A DNA stretch of 64,000 nucleotides from Aldrovandia affinis. Taxonomy: Eukaryota > Chordata > Actinopteri > Notacanthiformes > Halosauridae. The stretch's first letter is position 1. Each line of letters begins with the position of its first letter. Of this stretch, positions 61,280 to 64,000 are shown in pieces. The position numbers and the translations under genes were made by a program. The notes beneath the pieces are model-generated. The model made no database searches. It was given only the letters and a program-made list of their open reading frames with translations, and was not told where the DNA came from. The stretch covers positions 620,001 to 684,000 of the forward strand of contig JAINUG010000209.1 of assembly GCA_029706075.1 (NCBI GenBank), read 5' to 3'.

Positions 61280-61504
61280 CAGTCACTTAATTAAGCAAAT
61301 AACAATAAAGGAGAAAAAAAAGTGTAGTCCACTGCATTTGACACTTGTATTGACTGGGTAGGCCAACTCACTTTTGTACATGTGAAGACTATTATAATAC
61401 TGCTGTGTGATATACTATACAGTACCTTTACCAATATTCAGAAATGCAATGGGCAAAGCAATTTAGTATGAATGGCAATAATCTTCAGCATTATTTCTGA
61501 CCCG

Positions 61505-61558
61505 TCACTCTGGAGCTTCATACTTTAGGCGAGTAGTTTTCCGGTCGGTATGACGTTC
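61505..61558 (-). other. Possible small terminal exon
   Basis: On the minus strand, acceptor ttccatacag is followed by an 18-codon frame, ERHTDRKTTRLKYEAPE, then TGA. It is strikingly polar and exon-like for AT-rich DNA, but short and unrecognised. It could be a chance match or an alternative end of a neighbouring minus-strand gene. Confidence 0.2.
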
Positions 61559-62513
61559 CTGTATGGAAATGGCACTGTCATGACGAAATTACATTTGAAA
61601 TCAATGCTTATTAAAATAAGCAGGGATCCCTGTAGGAATGGAATGGGGCCAGGTTTTAGTAATGAAAGCTCATTGGGTCAGAGATTATCAGGATTCTTGG
61701 CCAGATGTACATAGCCCTCGGCACAGGACTCCATAGGCCATTACTCTTTACTCTTTCTCTATAACACACAACATGAAATAATAAAAAGTGTCATTAAGCA
61801 ACATCTATCCAAGTTCAGCAAAAAAGGCATATGTCCAAAATATTTTATTATCAGGACCAGCAAAAGCTGTTTATTTTTTTCAATGACTAACACAACACAA
61901 TTTATTCACATGGGGCTTTTGAACCAGCTGTGCAAGTTTCTGAGTTATGACCCACATGCAGAGTATAGAGCTGGATGTGAACTTTCTATGTGTATAAAAA
62001 AAGGAAATGAGTTTTTTTGCATGACAGTCAAGCCCCCAAAATTAGGATAAAAGTAAATAAAAACAAAAGGCATATCTTATAAAAGATTGAACCATAATAA
62101 CAATAAAATATTCTAAAGAGGATGCCATTTCAAAACTTTCCGCAATCCAAACATACCATGTTGTGATACATAGTCAATTGAGATGGTATCTTTTCTTCCC
62201 TGGATTTACAAGTCCCTCTTGTGGATAGTGGCTGTAATTACAACCAACCACTATCCAAAGTGACAAACTGCTATGGGAGCTACGCACCAAACACAGAGTA
62301 GACTGCTGTAAAGCACTAGGGTTCATCTCTCTGCCTATGTGTATAAAAGGGACCGGTAGTTTGTTGCTCGGATCTGTGTGTTTGTTTCAGTCAGCTGGGT
62401 CTTTCAGAGTGGGAAAACTGGATGCTGTGGTTCAGTTTGCCACTGCCCGAGGCCGACTTCTATTGCTGTTATTTTTTGCTGTCTAGACGCACTACAGTTC
62501 AGGTCAGACCAGC
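61559..62513 (-). other. polr2f downstream region
   Basis: Presumed polr2f 3' UTR and intergenic DNA. Minus-strand AATAAA candidates (TTTATT on the + strand) lie at 61870-61875 and 61844-61849. None is close to the stop codon, so the cleavage site is uncertain. Confidence 0.35.
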
Positions 62514-63715
<1,202 letters not shown>

Positions 63716-64000
63716 CTGAGTCAAAACCAGGAAAATGCCACTGCATCCGTTACCGGTGGTGTGATCAGTTGTGGTTGTAGTTAATCATACAACAAAACAT
63801 ATTTCTGAATAAGATGAATGAGTTAAGTCATACCAGGTGATTTTAAATGTCATTGGTTGGCAACGTTAGCTACTAATATTATAAGTTTGGATTTAATGAA
63901 GGAGTTTGTTACAGCTGCCAGGGTTCTTTAACCCAGGGTTCTTTAATGTAACTAGCTATCAATTTTTTTGTTTGTTTAGTTTTTCCCCCTCGTCTTTACT
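63716..64000 (-). other. polr2f: polr2f first intron (partial)
   Basis: No sequence encoding the expected acidic N-terminal start is visible, so exon 1 lies outside. A cagggttcttta word is duplicated near 63920-63945. Confidence 0.7.

Overview
This window reads as vertebrate nuclear DNA, most probably from a ray-finned fish. Its genes are split by GT-AG introns. The spaces between them carry CR1/L2-type LINE remnants, tRNA-derived SINEs, Tc1-like and Harbinger-like DNA transposon remnants, and many CA, GA and AT microsatellites. The mixture of CR1, L2-tailed SINEs and a (T)GGCGCA-headed SINE family might suit an early-branching lineage, but the sequence alone does not fix the species.

Three recognisable genes are present. 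(1) An inward-rectifier potassium channel of the Kir2 family, best matched to kcnj4 (Kir2.3), lies on the + strand. A tiny first coding exon sits at 9710-9732 and the main coding exon at 12438-14049. (2) sox10 lies on the + strand, with a probable promoter and non-coding exon near 45.6-45.9 kb and three coding exons between 50936 and 54769. (3) polr2f (RNA polymerase subunit RPB6/ABC23) lies on the - strand. Its last four coding exons are at 62514-63715 and its first exon is beyond the right edge. The convergent sox10/polr2f pair and a Kir2.3 gene upstream of sox10 in the same orientation match the order known on human 22q13.1, although several genes separate SOX10 and KCNJ4 there.

Layout: 1-9.5 kb is gene-poor, with a Tc1-like copy (3602-5353, itself hit by a SINE), a CR1 LINE remnant (7701-8752) and a CpG-bearing unique block (2820-3210). 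From 9.5 to 16.4 kb is kcnj4, whose intron holds a Harbinger remnant and an L2-like LINE. From 16.4 to 45.6 kb is a roughly 29-kb non-coding interval with repeated SINE insertions, fold-back elements, a second Tc1-like copy, and several unique GC-richer blocks (about 28.6, 31.9, 33.0 and 38.1 kb) that are reasonable candidates for sox10 regulatory DNA. From 45.6 to 57.5 kb is sox10. From 57.5 to 62.5 kb is intergenic, with an unassigned coding-looking minus-strand segment at about 61.03-61.28 kb. From 62.5 kb to the end is polr2f.

I found no new multi-gene system. The items most worth a second look are: the split Kir2 start exon and a related exon-like sequence 14.5 kb downstream; a start-stop uORF and a 28-codon uORF in the sox10 leader; a nested fold-back structure near 43.7-44.1 kb; a 31-bp duplication flanking a SINE; and the unassigned minus-strand open frame between sox10 and polr2f.
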